64,000 nt of DNA from Diabrotica undecimpunctata (lineage: Eukaryota; Arthropoda; Insecta; Coleoptera; Chrysomelidae), in assembly GCF_040954645.1 (NCBI RefSeq), contig NC_092809.1:65844141-65908140 (forward strand). The letters are read 5' to 3'. The position numbers and the translations under genes were made by a program. The notes under the pieces were generated by a model. It was not told the DNA's origin. It ran no database searches and saw only the letters and a list, made by a program, of their open reading frames with translations. Within the stretch, counting starts at the first letter, position 1. Each line of letters opens with the position of its first letter. Shown one piece after another: positions 48,101-52,964 of the stretch.

Positions 48101-50472
48101 TCCACTTCAGATGTGGACCTAGATGAAAATCCTTCTGGAAGTTGTGCAAAAATGTTCGGTAAGTTGAACAATAGAAGTTTGTTGTATTAAGTAGTGAGGT
48201 TAGAATTTTTTTTCTGTACTGCTTCATTTATTCTATAACTACAACATCAAACTTCTCAGCTGGAATGAAATGACGTAAGAGTGTACCGTGGATCGAAATA
48301 TGGCACCAACCATCATTTAGTTATGGCCAAGATGATAATGACTTATCGAAAGATCAATAAGACCCAAGTAAAAAAAAAACAAAAAAAAAACATTAGTTAG
48401 AAGCACGTAAATATAACTTTTAAGTTTAAAAGAAAATTAAATAAAATTTCTTTGTAAATTACGACCAAAAAGATAAAAAATATAAACGGAGAATAAATGT
48501 CATCGAGAAAACTATACCAACTGAAAAAGTTCGTTCATGGGGCTGTAAATGAAGCGTAGCGGTAAAAAAAACAATCAAATAAAAATTATGAATAATGATT
48601 CAGAAATGATAGAAATTATGAACAACAGTAAACAAGAAGAAAGATGCTTATCAAAAGTTGGCAACGAGAAAGGATGAAGATCACAAGAATTCTTAACAAT
48701 TAAATTAAAAGAGTTAAAGAGAGTAAAAAAATAGAGTTAAAAGAGAAGCTGTAAAATTAAAAATAAGAGATGAGATCTAAAATGTGCTGAAGTAGATGGT
48801 TATATAACTAGAACCTTAGAATACTAAGCTGGTAGTTCTCAAAGGGAGCCGTGACATGTCCTTTCTTTGTTGTATAGAGGCAGGGGTGGAGATTACACCG
48901 GCTAAATCGGTTAAGTATCTCGGAGTGTGACTGTCGGATCATCATCATCATTCTCGCTTTACAACCCTGCGTGGATCCTAGCTTACTCAAGAATTTCTCT
49001 CCAGTCATCCCTATCCATCGCCTTTCTCCGCCAAGCACGTATTCCTATATTTCTCATGTTTTTTAACTGAACCTTTTTCAACTTCAAGAATCGTTGGTGG
49101 TTTGTCTTCCCTCTCGTCTACTCCCCTCACCTCATCTCTTTCATCTCCTAGGATTTCTTCTTCTTCCTCTATATTAAGTGCTTGGTTAAAGTATTCCAAA
49201 TATCTACTCAATACATGTTTCCCTGTTGTTAAATGACTGTCGGATTACACTTACAAAAGACGAAAGTGAAAACAATCAAAAGTTTGGAGCAATTGGTATG
49301 GTTAATTCCGAACATTGGAGGCCCAGTTATCACCAAAAAAAGGAGATAGATAGATAGATAGAAGAATAAATAAAGTGATAGATAGATAAAGTCGGTGGTG
49401 ACCAACGTAGCCACCCTGTGGTGTAGCATTCTAAACACTGTGAAATACGTTAAGCTGATGTAGACTTAGCAGAGGCGAATAATCTTTAGCGTACGTATTT
49501 GACACTTTGTACTGAATGACTTTATTAAAAGCTGTATTGGGAAGTTACCATTTAATATCCCATTTTGTAAGAGATACATGGACGATTTAATTGTTGCACT
49601 CTCAAAACACAAAATAATGGACACACTACACACAAATAGTCACTGTCCAGACTTGCAATTTACATTAGAATTAGAAAACAACAACTGCATATTATTTCTA
49701 GATATGATGTTACACCGTGATTCAAACAACGTTCTAAAAACAGAATGGTATAGAAAACCAATATGTAGCAACAGGTTTATTTATTACTTTTCAGCACATC
49801 CATCTAAGATGACGACCAACCTAATATTAAATATGAAAAGTAGGGTTATAAGTTTATCACATCCTGAATATGAAACAGCCGGTCTTAAAAAAATCGGTTG
49901 CCTGTAAAGTCGGTTTTACGGGCGAAGATTTTACGTGACAACGTCTTTTTCTCGGTAGAATATTTATTGATATGAATATTATTAAATTGCACAATAGGAA
50001 CAAGGAATTGAATGAAAATAAGAATTGCACAAATTTTAACTATAGAAATATATTTTGTTTACTAAAACATTGTACATGTAAACTTAAACTTAACTAATTT
50101 CCAACGAGCCTAATTCTCTAGTGCTGCGCGCGCAGCGGACCGATCATGTTTGAGTGGGAGAGAGACGCAAGGCATTCGCCGGTCCGGCGGGCCTCTCTCT
50201 CGTTCGGTGACTCATCGTTACAGACGTGAGCGGGCGTTACACTTTTTCATGAGTGACTCCGAGCCACAACCTAATTTAAGACGTTGTCACGTTAAAACTA
50301 AAAACGATCATAGAATTTCTTCGCAGCGAACCTTCTAAGTTTGAATTTGTATCAGCCAAAGTGTCTGATGGGGCTGGGATAGGCCGAAATGATCATAACA
50401 CTTTATTGATACCAATTCGAATACGGGAAGTTTAACGAATTTGTCCTCCTAGGCCATATATTATTCCATTTA

Positions 50473-50517
<45 letters not shown>

Positions 50518-50703
50518 ATTTTATATGTTACAGAAGGGGCATGGTGGTATAGATATTGCCACGACAGCTGTCTTAACGGTAAATACCAAAATCTTGGACT
50601 GCCTTCTTCGCTTAAATTTCATGGTATTACGTGGAATGGTTTCCGTGGAAAAGAATATAATTTAGCAGGATCAAGAATGATGGTACGACCAAAACGCATT
50701 TGA
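15141..50703 (+). CDS. Secreted fibrinogen-related protein (techylectin/ficolin-like), six exons
   Basis: Coding join: 15141-15209, 28623-28707, 31807-31977, 38614-38835, 47925-48158, 50534-50703; 951 bases, about 316 residues. Exon 1 is a signal peptide ending in phase 0; all later introns are phase 1 with GT-AG ends. The C-terminal 215 or so residues are a fibrinogen C-terminal domain: [68 protein letters not shown] (calcium-site loop), [20 protein letters not shown] and MMVRP. Such proteins are usually secreted lectins binding acetylated sugars, often in innate immunity; the ligand here is inferred. The linker in exons 2-3 has no recognised domain and no collagen repeat. Introns of 13.4, 3.1, 6.6, 9.1 and 2.4 kb are filled with transposons. 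Confidence 0.9.
15340..15670 (-). pseudogene. RT C-terminal fragment interrupted by a TG repeat
   Basis: Minus-strand translation around the repeat gives [13 protein letters not shown] before it and [20 protein letters not shown] after it, matching the Y..E.W.....R....E..ILRRI.GV...DR.R..EIR region of RTE/L2-like elements. The (TG)n tract at 15480-15544 lies inside the former coding sequence. Short and dead. Confidence 0.6.
15480..15544 (+). repeat. (TG)n microsatellite
   Basis: About 65 bases of TG repeats with two interruptions (TGCG, TAGG). It lies inside a reverse transcriptase fragment in FREP intron 1. Confidence 0.9.
15686..20930 (-). mobile_element. CR1/Jockey-like non-LTR retrotransposon, copy 1, split by a nested insertion
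   Basis: The 3' end is at the left: AATAAAGCATATTTCTATTC, a TTCTA-type tail. Moving right on the minus strand come the C-terminus ([20 protein letters not shown], near 16050-15985), RT pieces matching 46285-47610 at DNA level, and the endonuclease: [21 protein letters not shown] (20025-20243) and a GDLNI motif near 20270. Between 16617 and 18663 a separate element is inserted. Removing it and one copy of the 11-bp repeat gives about 3.2 kb. Many stops and frameshifts; inactive. The 5' limit is approximate and the clade is inferred. Confidence 0.65.
16618..18662 (-). mobile_element. Non-LTR retrotransposon family A, nested copy (2.0 kb)
   Basis: Inserted in the CR1-like element with a perfect 11-bp duplication, AGCTCCTTTAT, at 16607-16617 and 18663-18673. 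The 3' end is at the left (GGTGCCATCTCC read forward, i.e. GGAGATGGCACC on its own strand, plus a GAAGAAAAAGAAG tail). Three pieces cover the RT: 18564-18196 (linker, [19 protein letters not shown]), 18150-17524 (RT palm: [21 protein letters not shown]) and 17390-16794 ([33 protein letters not shown]). The YADD motif region lies near the break at about 17400. The endonuclease is missing, so it is 5'-truncated. Confidence 0.8.
20930..21340 (-). pseudogene. RT fragment (RTE/L2-like)
   Basis: On the minus strand: [11 protein letters not shown] near 21270, a run with [11 protein letters not shown] (decayed YADD region) and [15 protein letters not shown] near 20960. This is the RT fingers-to-thumb transition of non-LTR elements. 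Short, with several stops, and abuts the presumed 5' end of the CR1-like element. Confidence 0.5.
21714..22170 (-). pseudogene. Unrecognised coding fragment with a 57-base intron
   Basis: On the minus strand, exon A (about 22030-21875) encodes [19 protein letters not shown] and [14 protein letters not shown], then splices at ACAG|GTAAAA to TTCTAG|CATTT (intron 21818-21874), and exon B (21817-21714) gives [33 protein letters not shown], stop. The frame is kept across the junction. Upstream, [17 protein letters not shown] is in the same frame but separated by one stop. Not recognised with confidence; it could be the C-terminus of a transposon accessory protein or of a host gene relic. Confidence 0.45.
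22305..23810 (+). repeat. Dispersed repeat C, copy 2, carrying an insertion
   Basis: Starts TGTAACGAAATATATTTT and aligns with 3733-4760: GGGGGTGGAGATAGG, ACTCAGGGTTTG, GGACGCCACTTCGAGGTG, CAACTAGTTGTAACTAT, then after the inserted element, GAACTCTCTGG with ACGAACACAC. The insertion at 22981-23406 is absent from copy 1, so the repeat is older than that insertion event. Putative LTR; the right end is approximate. Confidence 0.5.
22981..23406 (+). mobile_element. Unidentified 426-bp element, copy A
   Basis: Nearly identical to 49894-50296 over its whole length apart from one indel of about 23 bases (present here at about 23187-23213). It starts TCGGTTGCCTGTAAAGTCGG with an imperfect hairpin (GCCTGTAAA/TTTACGGGC), has ACGTGACAACGTCTT near the left end and its reverse complement AAGACGTTGTCACGT at the right end, and a GC-rich centre (CCGGTCCGGCGGGCC) unusual for this region. 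No credible protein. It behaves as a non-autonomous DNA element; the superfamily is unknown. Confidence 0.6.
23811..24650. other. FREP intron 1, AT-rich DNA without recognised feature
   Basis: Long ORFs on the minus strand here have low-complexity Phe/Ser/Leu composition and mirror A-rich plus-strand sequence. A 11-base word AGGCACCAAAG occurs twice, 16 bases apart, near 24632-24658. Confidence 0.4.
24650..26230 (+). pseudogene. Decayed RTE-like non-LTR element, plus strand
   Basis: Fragments in order: [11 protein letters not shown] (linker, about 24730), FTVKHILNK and IHRF-type RT palm residues (about 25360-25440), LVKATVDMS (25525), [15 protein letters not shown] and [12 protein letters not shown] (25640-25760), where the active-site YADD reads YADN, then [16 protein letters not shown] (25935). 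Frames change repeatedly. It is related to the minus-strand element at 26342-28340 (shared FTVKQIL..SW...[15 protein letters not shown] pattern). No terminal repeats seen. Confidence 0.6.
26342..28340 (-). pseudogene. RTE-like non-LTR element, minus strand (endonuclease plus partial RT)
   Basis: Reading right to left: endonuclease start [20 protein letters not shown] with RETTW and IFYSGKEQG (28211-27819), further endonuclease residues with [13 protein letters not shown] (27648-27442), linker (27540-26960), RT fingers/palm 26860-26342 with [37 protein letters not shown] and [13 protein letters not shown]. It stops before the YADD motif, so the 3' half is missing, unusual for a retrotransposed copy and more like a later deletion. 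Several frameshifts. Convergent with the related copy to its left. Confidence 0.65.
28623..28707 (+). CDS. FREP exon 2 (linker)
   Basis: 85 bases after the acceptor TTGCAG, ending at G|GTAAGT. Encodes [19 protein letters not shown] and ten further residues. No known domain; joins exon 1 in phase 0 and exon 3 in phase 1. Confidence 0.8.
28926..29497 (+). mobile_element. 5'-truncated non-LTR insertion, family A, open C-terminal ORF
   Basis: The reading frame is open from the first base of the insert to the stop at 29486: [86 protein letters not shown], then [10 protein letters not shown]. The 3' end is GATGGCACTTGAAGAAGAAG. A perfect 10-bp duplication ATGTTGACTT is at 28916-28925 and 29498-29507. 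Lack of stops suggests a fairly recent insertion into FREP intron 2. Confidence 0.8.
29508..30170. other. FREP intron 2, AT-rich DNA
   Basis: No coding or repeat signature recognised. Confidence 0.4.
30170..30940 (+). pseudogene. piggyBac-like transposase remnant 1
   Basis: Pieces in changing frames: [10 protein letters not shown] and a decayed FRQYIPSKP block (about 30205-30270), [10 protein letters not shown] (30310), [19 protein letters not shown] (30490-30540), [17 protein letters not shown] (30565-30615), and a cysteine-rich tail [18 protein letters not shown] (about 30805-30860). This order matches the piggyBac family (TIDE.L..FRG.C.FRQY.PSKPAKYGI, then KKNK, then a C-terminal C..C zinc finger). 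No TTAA-flanked termini were identified. Inactive. Confidence 0.6.
31520..31690 (+). pseudogene. Non-LTR retrotransposon C-terminal fragment
   Basis: Encodes [17 protein letters not shown] then [10 protein letters not shown], matching the G+..GRRP..RW.D.I basic C-terminus of RTE/L2-like elements. It lies 115 bases before FREP exon 3 and has one stop. Confidence 0.45.
31807..31977 (+). CDS. FREP exon 3 (linker and start of fibrinogen domain)
   Basis: 171 bases between TTCGTAG and GTAAGT. Encodes a linker with two cysteines (EGCKNF and SLCFLIPS) and ends with SCREIQRN, the usual first cysteine motif of a fibrinogen C-terminal domain. The extra cysteines could form inter-chain bonds (inference). 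Confidence 0.85.
32085..32122. repeat. 38-base near-perfect palindrome
   Basis: Arms ATAGACGAGGAA and TTCCTCGTCTAT flank a central palindrome TTACGATCGTAA; only one base pair is mismatched (A opposite C). A short TA repeat follows to 32135. It lies 108 bases inside FREP intron 3 and would form a strong hairpin in RNA or a cruciform in DNA. Confidence 0.8.
32136..33700. other. FREP intron 3, AT-rich DNA without recognised gene
   Basis: The ORF at 32711-32992 on the plus strand has no recognisable domain and a composition like the surrounding DNA. I see no element boundaries. Confidence 0.4.
33707..34060 (-). pseudogene. Non-LTR retrotransposon C-terminal fragment with embedded TA repeat
   Basis: Minus-strand ORF with [20 protein letters not shown] and [14 protein letters not shown], matching the C-terminal W....P.CDCG..Q...HI motif of Jockey/R1-type elements. 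The TA repeat at 33877-33948 is translated as a Tyr-Ile run between it and an upstream piece (QNLTRQIQ). Confidence 0.5.
33877..33948. repeat. (TA)n microsatellite
   Basis: About 72 bases of pure TA repeat. The three overlapping ORFs that cross it are artefacts. Confidence 0.95.
34072..34140 (+). repeat. 3'-end remnant of non-LTR family A
   Basis: GTAGCCAACATGATATCCAA followed by ATGGTCATGGAACTATAAAAAGAAG is a diverged version of the family A 3' end seen at 2703-2749 and 29450-29497. Confidence 0.4.
34385..36793 (+). mobile_element. RTE/L2-like non-LTR element, split by nested insertion
   Basis: The ORF 34544-35395 holds the [66 protein letters not shown] and [19 protein letters not shown] (active site FADD). 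After a foreign insertion at 35401-36244 the same ORF resumes at 36256: [30 protein letters not shown] to about 36571, then past one stop the C-terminus ([11 protein letters not shown]). The element ends ACTGTGGAAATCCTTG directly followed by a TA repeat, which may be its tail. The endonuclease is missing (5'-truncated). Apart from the nested insertion and one stop near 36570, the RT looks well preserved. Confidence 0.8.
35401..36244 (-). mobile_element. Non-LTR family A, nested 5'-truncated copy (844 bp)
   Basis: Inserted with an 11-bp perfect duplication TATAAGTATTT at 35390-35400 and 36245-36255. Minus-strand ORF 35990-35571: [71 protein letters not shown]. The 3' end is at the left with tail GAAGAATAAGAAG. 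The same family as 2320, 16618 and 28926. Confidence 0.85.
36794..36839. repeat. (TA)n microsatellite at element junction
   Basis: 46 bases of TA repeat between the 3' end of a plus-strand RTE-like element and the 3' side of a minus-strand SINE. It may be a shared or seeded tail. Confidence 0.9.
36840..37006 (-). mobile_element. tRNA-derived SINE
   Basis: On the minus strand the sequence starts GGGCCTTAGCTCAGCGGCAA, which has an A box (TAGCTCAGCGG), and has a B box GAGTTCGAATCTC at 36945-36957 with a matching T-arm. The 3' acceptor side does not pair with the 5' side, so it is not a functional tRNA but a SINE head, followed by about 100 bases of unrelated body ending at the TA repeat. RNA polymerase III promoter inferred. 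Confidence 0.7.
37020..37051. repeat. Inverted repeat, 11-base arms
   Basis: AACTTACTAGA and TCTAGTAAGTT separated by ten bases, immediately beyond the SINE head. Confidence 0.6.
37085..38530 (-). pseudogene. Non-LTR retrotransposon family B, minus strand
   Basis: Reading right to left: [15 protein letters not shown] and [14 protein letters not shown] (38526-38317), the linker/RT finger region; [20 protein letters not shown] (38170-37913); [20 protein letters not shown] with [17 protein letters not shown], where YADD has become YAND (37882-37658); then the C-terminal basic region to about 37090 with several stops. The endonuclease is absent. Closely related to the fragment at 3150-3545. It ends about 80 bases before FREP exon 4. 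Confidence 0.7.
38614..38835 (+). CDS. FREP exon 4 (fibrinogen domain, part 1)
   Basis: 222 bases between GTTTCAG and GTAAGA. Contains [33 protein letters not shown] and [13 protein letters not shown], the classical N-terminal half of the fold. Confidence 0.92.
38904..39097. repeat. Long interrupted (TA)n tract
   Basis: About 190 bases of TA repeat with AAATATGTA and TATAGATA interruptions, starting 68 bases after FREP exon 4. ORFs through it are artefacts. Confidence 0.9.
39108..39660 (+). repeat. Tandem duplication, unit about 335 bases
   Basis: Block 39108-39333 (GGTTAATGTGAGTTGATAGT to CAATGCTACCAATT) recurs at 39443-39657 with a few substitutions (GGTTAATGCGAGTTGATTGT to CAATGCGACCAATT). 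About 110 bases separate them (encoding an opposing GATGGAA-rich and AACAACC-rich piece). The copies share a coding-like stretch [13 protein letters not shown], unrecognised. Confidence 0.8.
39661..40355. other. FREP intron 4 DNA, nothing recognised
   Basis: AT-rich, no supported feature. Confidence 0.4.
40355..40560 (-). pseudogene. 3' end of an RTE-like element
   Basis: Minus strand: [20 protein letters not shown], then [16 protein letters not shown]. It is the terminal [15 protein letters not shown] motif of RTE-like elements and matches the end of the fragment at 48910-49215. Confidence 0.55.
40560..41270. other. FREP intron 4 DNA without recognised gene
   Basis: Two overlapping plus-strand ORFs (40579-40833 and 40730-40993) have no recognisable domain and I do not support them. 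Confidence 0.35.
41273..41403 (-). other. Candidate coding exon of unknown gene, minus strand
   Basis: 131 open bases bounded on the minus strand by TTATTTACAG| and |GTAATG. Translation: [20 protein letters not shown], then [20 protein letters not shown] and GIDR, acidic and without stops. Good splice sites, but no partner exons were found and no family is recognised. It sits next to a piggyBac relic on the other strand and may be part of a rearranged transposon. Confidence 0.35.
41420..42600 (+). pseudogene. piggyBac-like transposase remnant 2
   Basis: In shifting frames: [20 protein letters not shown] (41456), [15 protein letters not shown] (41552), [20 protein letters not shown] (41612-41670) then [24 protein letters not shown] (41755), VTSLELLE (41868), [18 protein letters not shown] (41915), VSYISKKNK (42030), [10 protein letters not shown] then [20 protein letters not shown] (42120-42220), [19 protein letters not shown] (42463-42525). 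This is nearly the whole catalytic domain in order, including the DDD-region blocks and the C-terminal cysteine domain. It has at least six frame changes or stops, so inactive. Confidence 0.75.
42890..46285 (+). mobile_element. Nearly full-length RTE/L2-like non-LTR retrotransposon, decayed
   Basis: 43030-43260 resembles an ORF1 coiled coil ([17 protein letters not shown]) broken by stops. Endonuclease: [20 protein letters not shown] (43495), [16 protein letters not shown] (43640), [16 protein letters not shown] and [15 protein letters not shown] (43861-44271). [22 protein letters not shown] and [20 protein letters not shown] (44709-45005), [36 protein letters not shown] with intact YADD (45159-45749). 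C-terminus: [12 protein letters not shown] and [16 protein letters not shown] (45770-46174). The tail near 46260-46285 contains GATGATGATGAG. About seven stops or frameshifts. No flanking duplication recognised. Confidence 0.75.
46285..47610 (-). pseudogene. CR1/Jockey-like element, copy 2 (partial)
   Basis: DNA-level homology to the 16290-19600 copy throughout. Minus strand: [40 protein letters not shown] and [11 protein letters not shown] (47536-47144), the RT fingers; [20 protein letters not shown] and [20 protein letters not shown] (46633-46424), the thumb. Both ends are missing relative to copy 1, and stops are frequent. This copy lacks the nested insertion, which confirms the empty site. 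Confidence 0.65.
47611..47924. other. FREP intron 4, AT-rich tail
   Basis: Nothing recognised before exon 5. Confidence 0.4.
47925..48158 (+). CDS. FREP exon 5 (fibrinogen domain, part 2)
   Basis: 234 bases between TTTTGTAG and GTAAGT. Contains [57 protein letters not shown]. The Asp-rich loop matches the calcium site of this family. It carries a minus-strand shadow ORF. Confidence 0.92.
48159..48910. other. FREP intron 5 DNA, nothing recognised
   Basis: A-rich sequence without a supported feature. Confidence 0.4.
48910..49215 (-). pseudogene. Internally deleted RTE-like element
   Basis: Minus-strand reading begins [20 protein letters not shown], the segment that normally lies between endonuclease and RT (RW.EYFE.LLN.E), and passes within about 50 codons into [18 protein letters not shown] sequence, the extreme C-terminus. 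The whole RT is missing between them. The end has an ATG/CAT trinucleotide run (about 48943-48953). Confidence 0.5.
49344..49388 (+). repeat. (GATA)n microsatellite
   Basis: Two short GATA tracts separated by AAGAATAAATAAAGT. Confidence 0.85.
49500..49893 (+). pseudogene. Penelope-like element RT fragment
   Basis: Encodes [20 protein letters not shown] then [13 protein letters not shown] (RT active site YMDD at about 49578), [39 protein letters not shown]. The FLD....R...N.+.T.WYRKP....R+++++S.HP pattern is typical of Penelope-like elements. It ends abruptly where the 403-bp element begins. Not an intact element; no GIY-YIG domain is seen. Confidence 0.65.
49894..50296 (+). mobile_element. 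Unidentified 403-bp element, copy B
   Basis: Second copy of 22981-23406, in the same orientation, differing at few bases and lacking about 23 bases after ACTAATTTC. The flanks differ (Penelope fragment left, unrelated DNA right), which defines the ends independently: left ...AAAAA|TCGGTTGCC and right GTTGTCACGT|TAAAAC. TTAA words occur near both ends (49885 and 50292), possibly a 4-bp duplication. Confidence 0.65.
50476..50514. repeat. (TA)n microsatellite beside exon 6
   Basis: About 39 bases of TA repeat ending 19 bases before FREP exon 6, within the polypyrimidine-tract/branch-point zone of intron 5. Confidence 0.9.
50534..50703 (+). CDS. FREP exon 6 (fibrinogen domain, part 3, stop)
   Basis: 170 coding bases after TGTTACAG. 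Contains [30 protein letters not shown] and MMVRPKRI then TGA. The usual CH.SNLNG reads CHDSCLNG, with an additional cysteine. A TA repeat ends only 19 bases before the exon. Confidence 0.92.
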
Positions 50704-50752
50704 GATACGTGGAAATTATTATTCTATAACATGCACTTACTTCTGTTCCTTT

Positions 50753-50758
50753 AATAAA
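50753..50758 (+). promoter_or_regulatory. Polyadenylation signal of the FREP gene
   Basis: AATAAA lies 50 bases after the stop codon, with a second overlapping AAATAAAAT just after it. Sensible 3' end for the transcript. Confidence 0.65.
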
Positions 50759-50879
50759 AATAAAATATATGTAGAAAACTAAAACAAATCAGATTCTATT
50801 ATTGTTAATAAACAAATCCTATGTCTTTTCTATTTGCCTTAATAGAATAGTTCTATAAAACTAAAAAAAAAACATTAAC

Positions 50880-51070
50880 ACAGGAGACATAAAAAGCTTG
50901 GTATGTCAAACAAGTCAAAGACACTAATTTACGGCTGCAGCTTATAAAGCTCAAATTGCTAGAAAAAAATTTTTACATTACAATGTGTTCCCTTAATAAT
51001 AAAACTACGTATAGTCCGTCCCAAACCATTCCTTCAGTGCGTCATAGTTGTTTGAATTCTCTCTAACGCA
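50880..51070 (-). repeat. Dispersed repeat D, copy 1
   Basis: On the minus strand TGACGCACTGAAGGAATGGT followed by TTGGGACGGAC, and further on GTTTGACATACC, matching the order at 59440-59720 on the plus strand. Short shared ends with a diverged middle suggest a non-autonomous DNA element. Confidence 0.4.
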
Positions 51071-52314
51071 CTAAACTAGAAGTGACAGAAAGAAACGTGA
51101 GTCTGTTATTATTATACATAGAACTTAGAAAATTAGGTATCGTTCACGGGTATTCGCATATTAAAGCGAATTATCCTTACGGTTGTATAATTGGTCGGAG
51201 TTTAGAATACGCTAAATAGATATCCAATCAATGATGCACATAAATATAATTTGACGCAGGTCTTGATCGTGACAGTGACAGTACTTTCACAATGTCAACT
51301 GATAAAATGATAATTGTCACTCCAGGTTAGTATTTTCAGACATTTTACCTACAGTGAAAATTAAATTTTGTATTTATTGTCATAAAAATATTTTAAATAT
51401 TCCGAGATACACCGAGAATGAACAAAGACTAATATTAAAATTATTAAATTATTTTCAATTAGAAAAATAGGCGAGACCGGCCCTGGCAAGGTACTGTTAA
51501 GTAGTACTGATAGCGTAATCCTAGTTTTTAATAAAAACAAGTGGTTTTATTAAATAGTTTTTTAAAATTAAAGTGTTTATCTACTAGATACTACTACGTA
51601 AGTCATCTATACGTAATTATTATTTTATTATTGTGAAAAGAAAACGTCAAATAATAAATATACACTACCATACAAACATTTTGTGAGGTTAGCTGCTATT
51701 GGCTGTGAGTTTCGCCGGTAGCGCTCTCTCGCGGTTTGAAACTTGTACTTTTCTTGTAAAACCGGTGTAAGTGAAATATGACAAAACGAGAAAAATAGAT
51801 ATTTATCTCAAAATACACAGATTATGAACTGAAATATTATTGTAAAATGATTACTGAACGAATACACAGAATGAATAATAAAAGTAATTACGCTTTTTTA
51901 TTTTATTCATTATAATTATAATTAATTACGCAAGAGGCCATTGAGAAAAAGACGAAGTTTATGTGAAAATATTTAAAGGTTAAAGGTTACCTTACCTTAC
52001 TTACTTTTGTGGAGTGTTTATGTTTACTATTTGAAATATATTTAAAATGGAACAAAGACCTAATTATTATATAAATGCAATACATAAAGTGTTGCTTTTG
52101 GGTCTTCTACACTATGTGAGGCAAAAACGACGAGAACGTAGCTCAATATAATATATAGTATATTATCAAACAAAACAGCTAACATTTATTGACAATTAAT
52201 TGAAATAAATATTAATCCATCCAATAATCTGACACATGATACATATATTATGACATATATAAGTAGGCCTTAGTACTTAGATATAGATATCAATTTGTTT
52301 GAATTTTATCAAAA

Positions 52315-52459
52315 TGGATATTAAACATTACACTGGATTTAAGTCTATATCACATGATATCCCATATCAACCAGTTACACCAAAAAAGGGAAAAGATTTA
52401 GTTGATGCTGGGCATGTACGCAATGTTTCGAAATATAATAGCTGCATCCAGGCCTCAGG
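52315..52459 (+). other. Candidate first exon, unknown protein
   Basis: ATG-started open stretch MDIKHYTGFKSISHDIPYQP and VTPKKGKDLVDAGHVRNVSK, YNSCIQAS, ending CAG|GTACAT. The LVDAGHV.NV segment recalls proteins with SWIM/YqaJ domains that ride on transposons, but the match is weak. It overlaps the THAP sequence on the other strand by about 30 bases. Confidence 0.3.
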
Positions 52460-52810
52460 TACATAACTAGGGCTCATTTCTACATCAGATTTTCTTCCTC
52501 CAAGAAAATGATCACTGCAAATTAAATGATGACTTTTTGGAGTCCATAATGATCCATCCTCGCTACAAAATCAATTATTTTTTTATTTTACACCATAGAA
52601 ATATTATCTTGTTTGTATTATAGGTTATTTACTTTTTCTTATTGATAGCAATAATCCACTTTTCTCTTTGAACTGTTTTATGCTTGGCAACAGGAAATGA
52701 ATAAAATTTACAATCACTGTTATACCCAGTATTTTTACATGTATCAATACAACAGCTGCTATATCTTTTTTTTTGAAAAATCCATATTCGCCATTAATTG
52801 AAAATTTACA
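52430..52810 (-). pseudogene. THAP-domain sequence split by a short intron
   Basis: On the minus strand: SSCCIDTCKNTGYNSDCKFY, SFPVAKHKTVQREKWIIAIN, then an intron (GTAAATAACC...TTTTGTAG, about 52568-52622), then EDGSLWTPKSHHLICSDHFL and SPSYVP. This is a full C2CH THAP zinc finger: C..C near the start, Trp, Pro, CSDHF and the SYVP end. The natural ATG (52786 region, MDFSK) is out of frame by one base in a run of nine A, so it is either a pseudogene or a homopolymer sequencing error. THAP domains bind DNA and occur in P-element transposases and host regulators. Confidence 0.65.
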
Positions 52811-52964
52811 AGTTAAATGCAGAAAACTGCCACTAACAGCGCTGGTGAAAACTGTCATATCCCCTCTACTCATCGGCTCACAGCGAATAAGTAGCTTATG
52901 GTATCATGCGACTGGTTTTTCATTTACCAGAGTCGGAGTAAGGCCTTCGCCACCGCAGCTTAAA

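Larger units (their letters stand above)
50704..52310. other. Intergenic DNA between FREP gene and THAP remnant
   Basis: Contains the FREP poly(A) site and repeat D. A GC-richer patch at about 51690-51770 could be a promoter but no gene is attached. The 34-codon ORF at 52047 (MEQRPNYYINAI) is unsupported. Confidence 0.4.

Noticed and set aside
47989..48171. 60-codon minus-strand ORF
   Set aside because: Antisense of FREP exon 5, whose sense frame encodes the fibrinogen domain with correct splice sites.
49894..50296. Hammerhead ribozyme in the unidentified element, considered because Penelope-like elements carry them
   Set aside because: Neither strand has the CTGATGA and GAAA core; the nearest match (CGATGAGTC with CGAA) lacks required bases.
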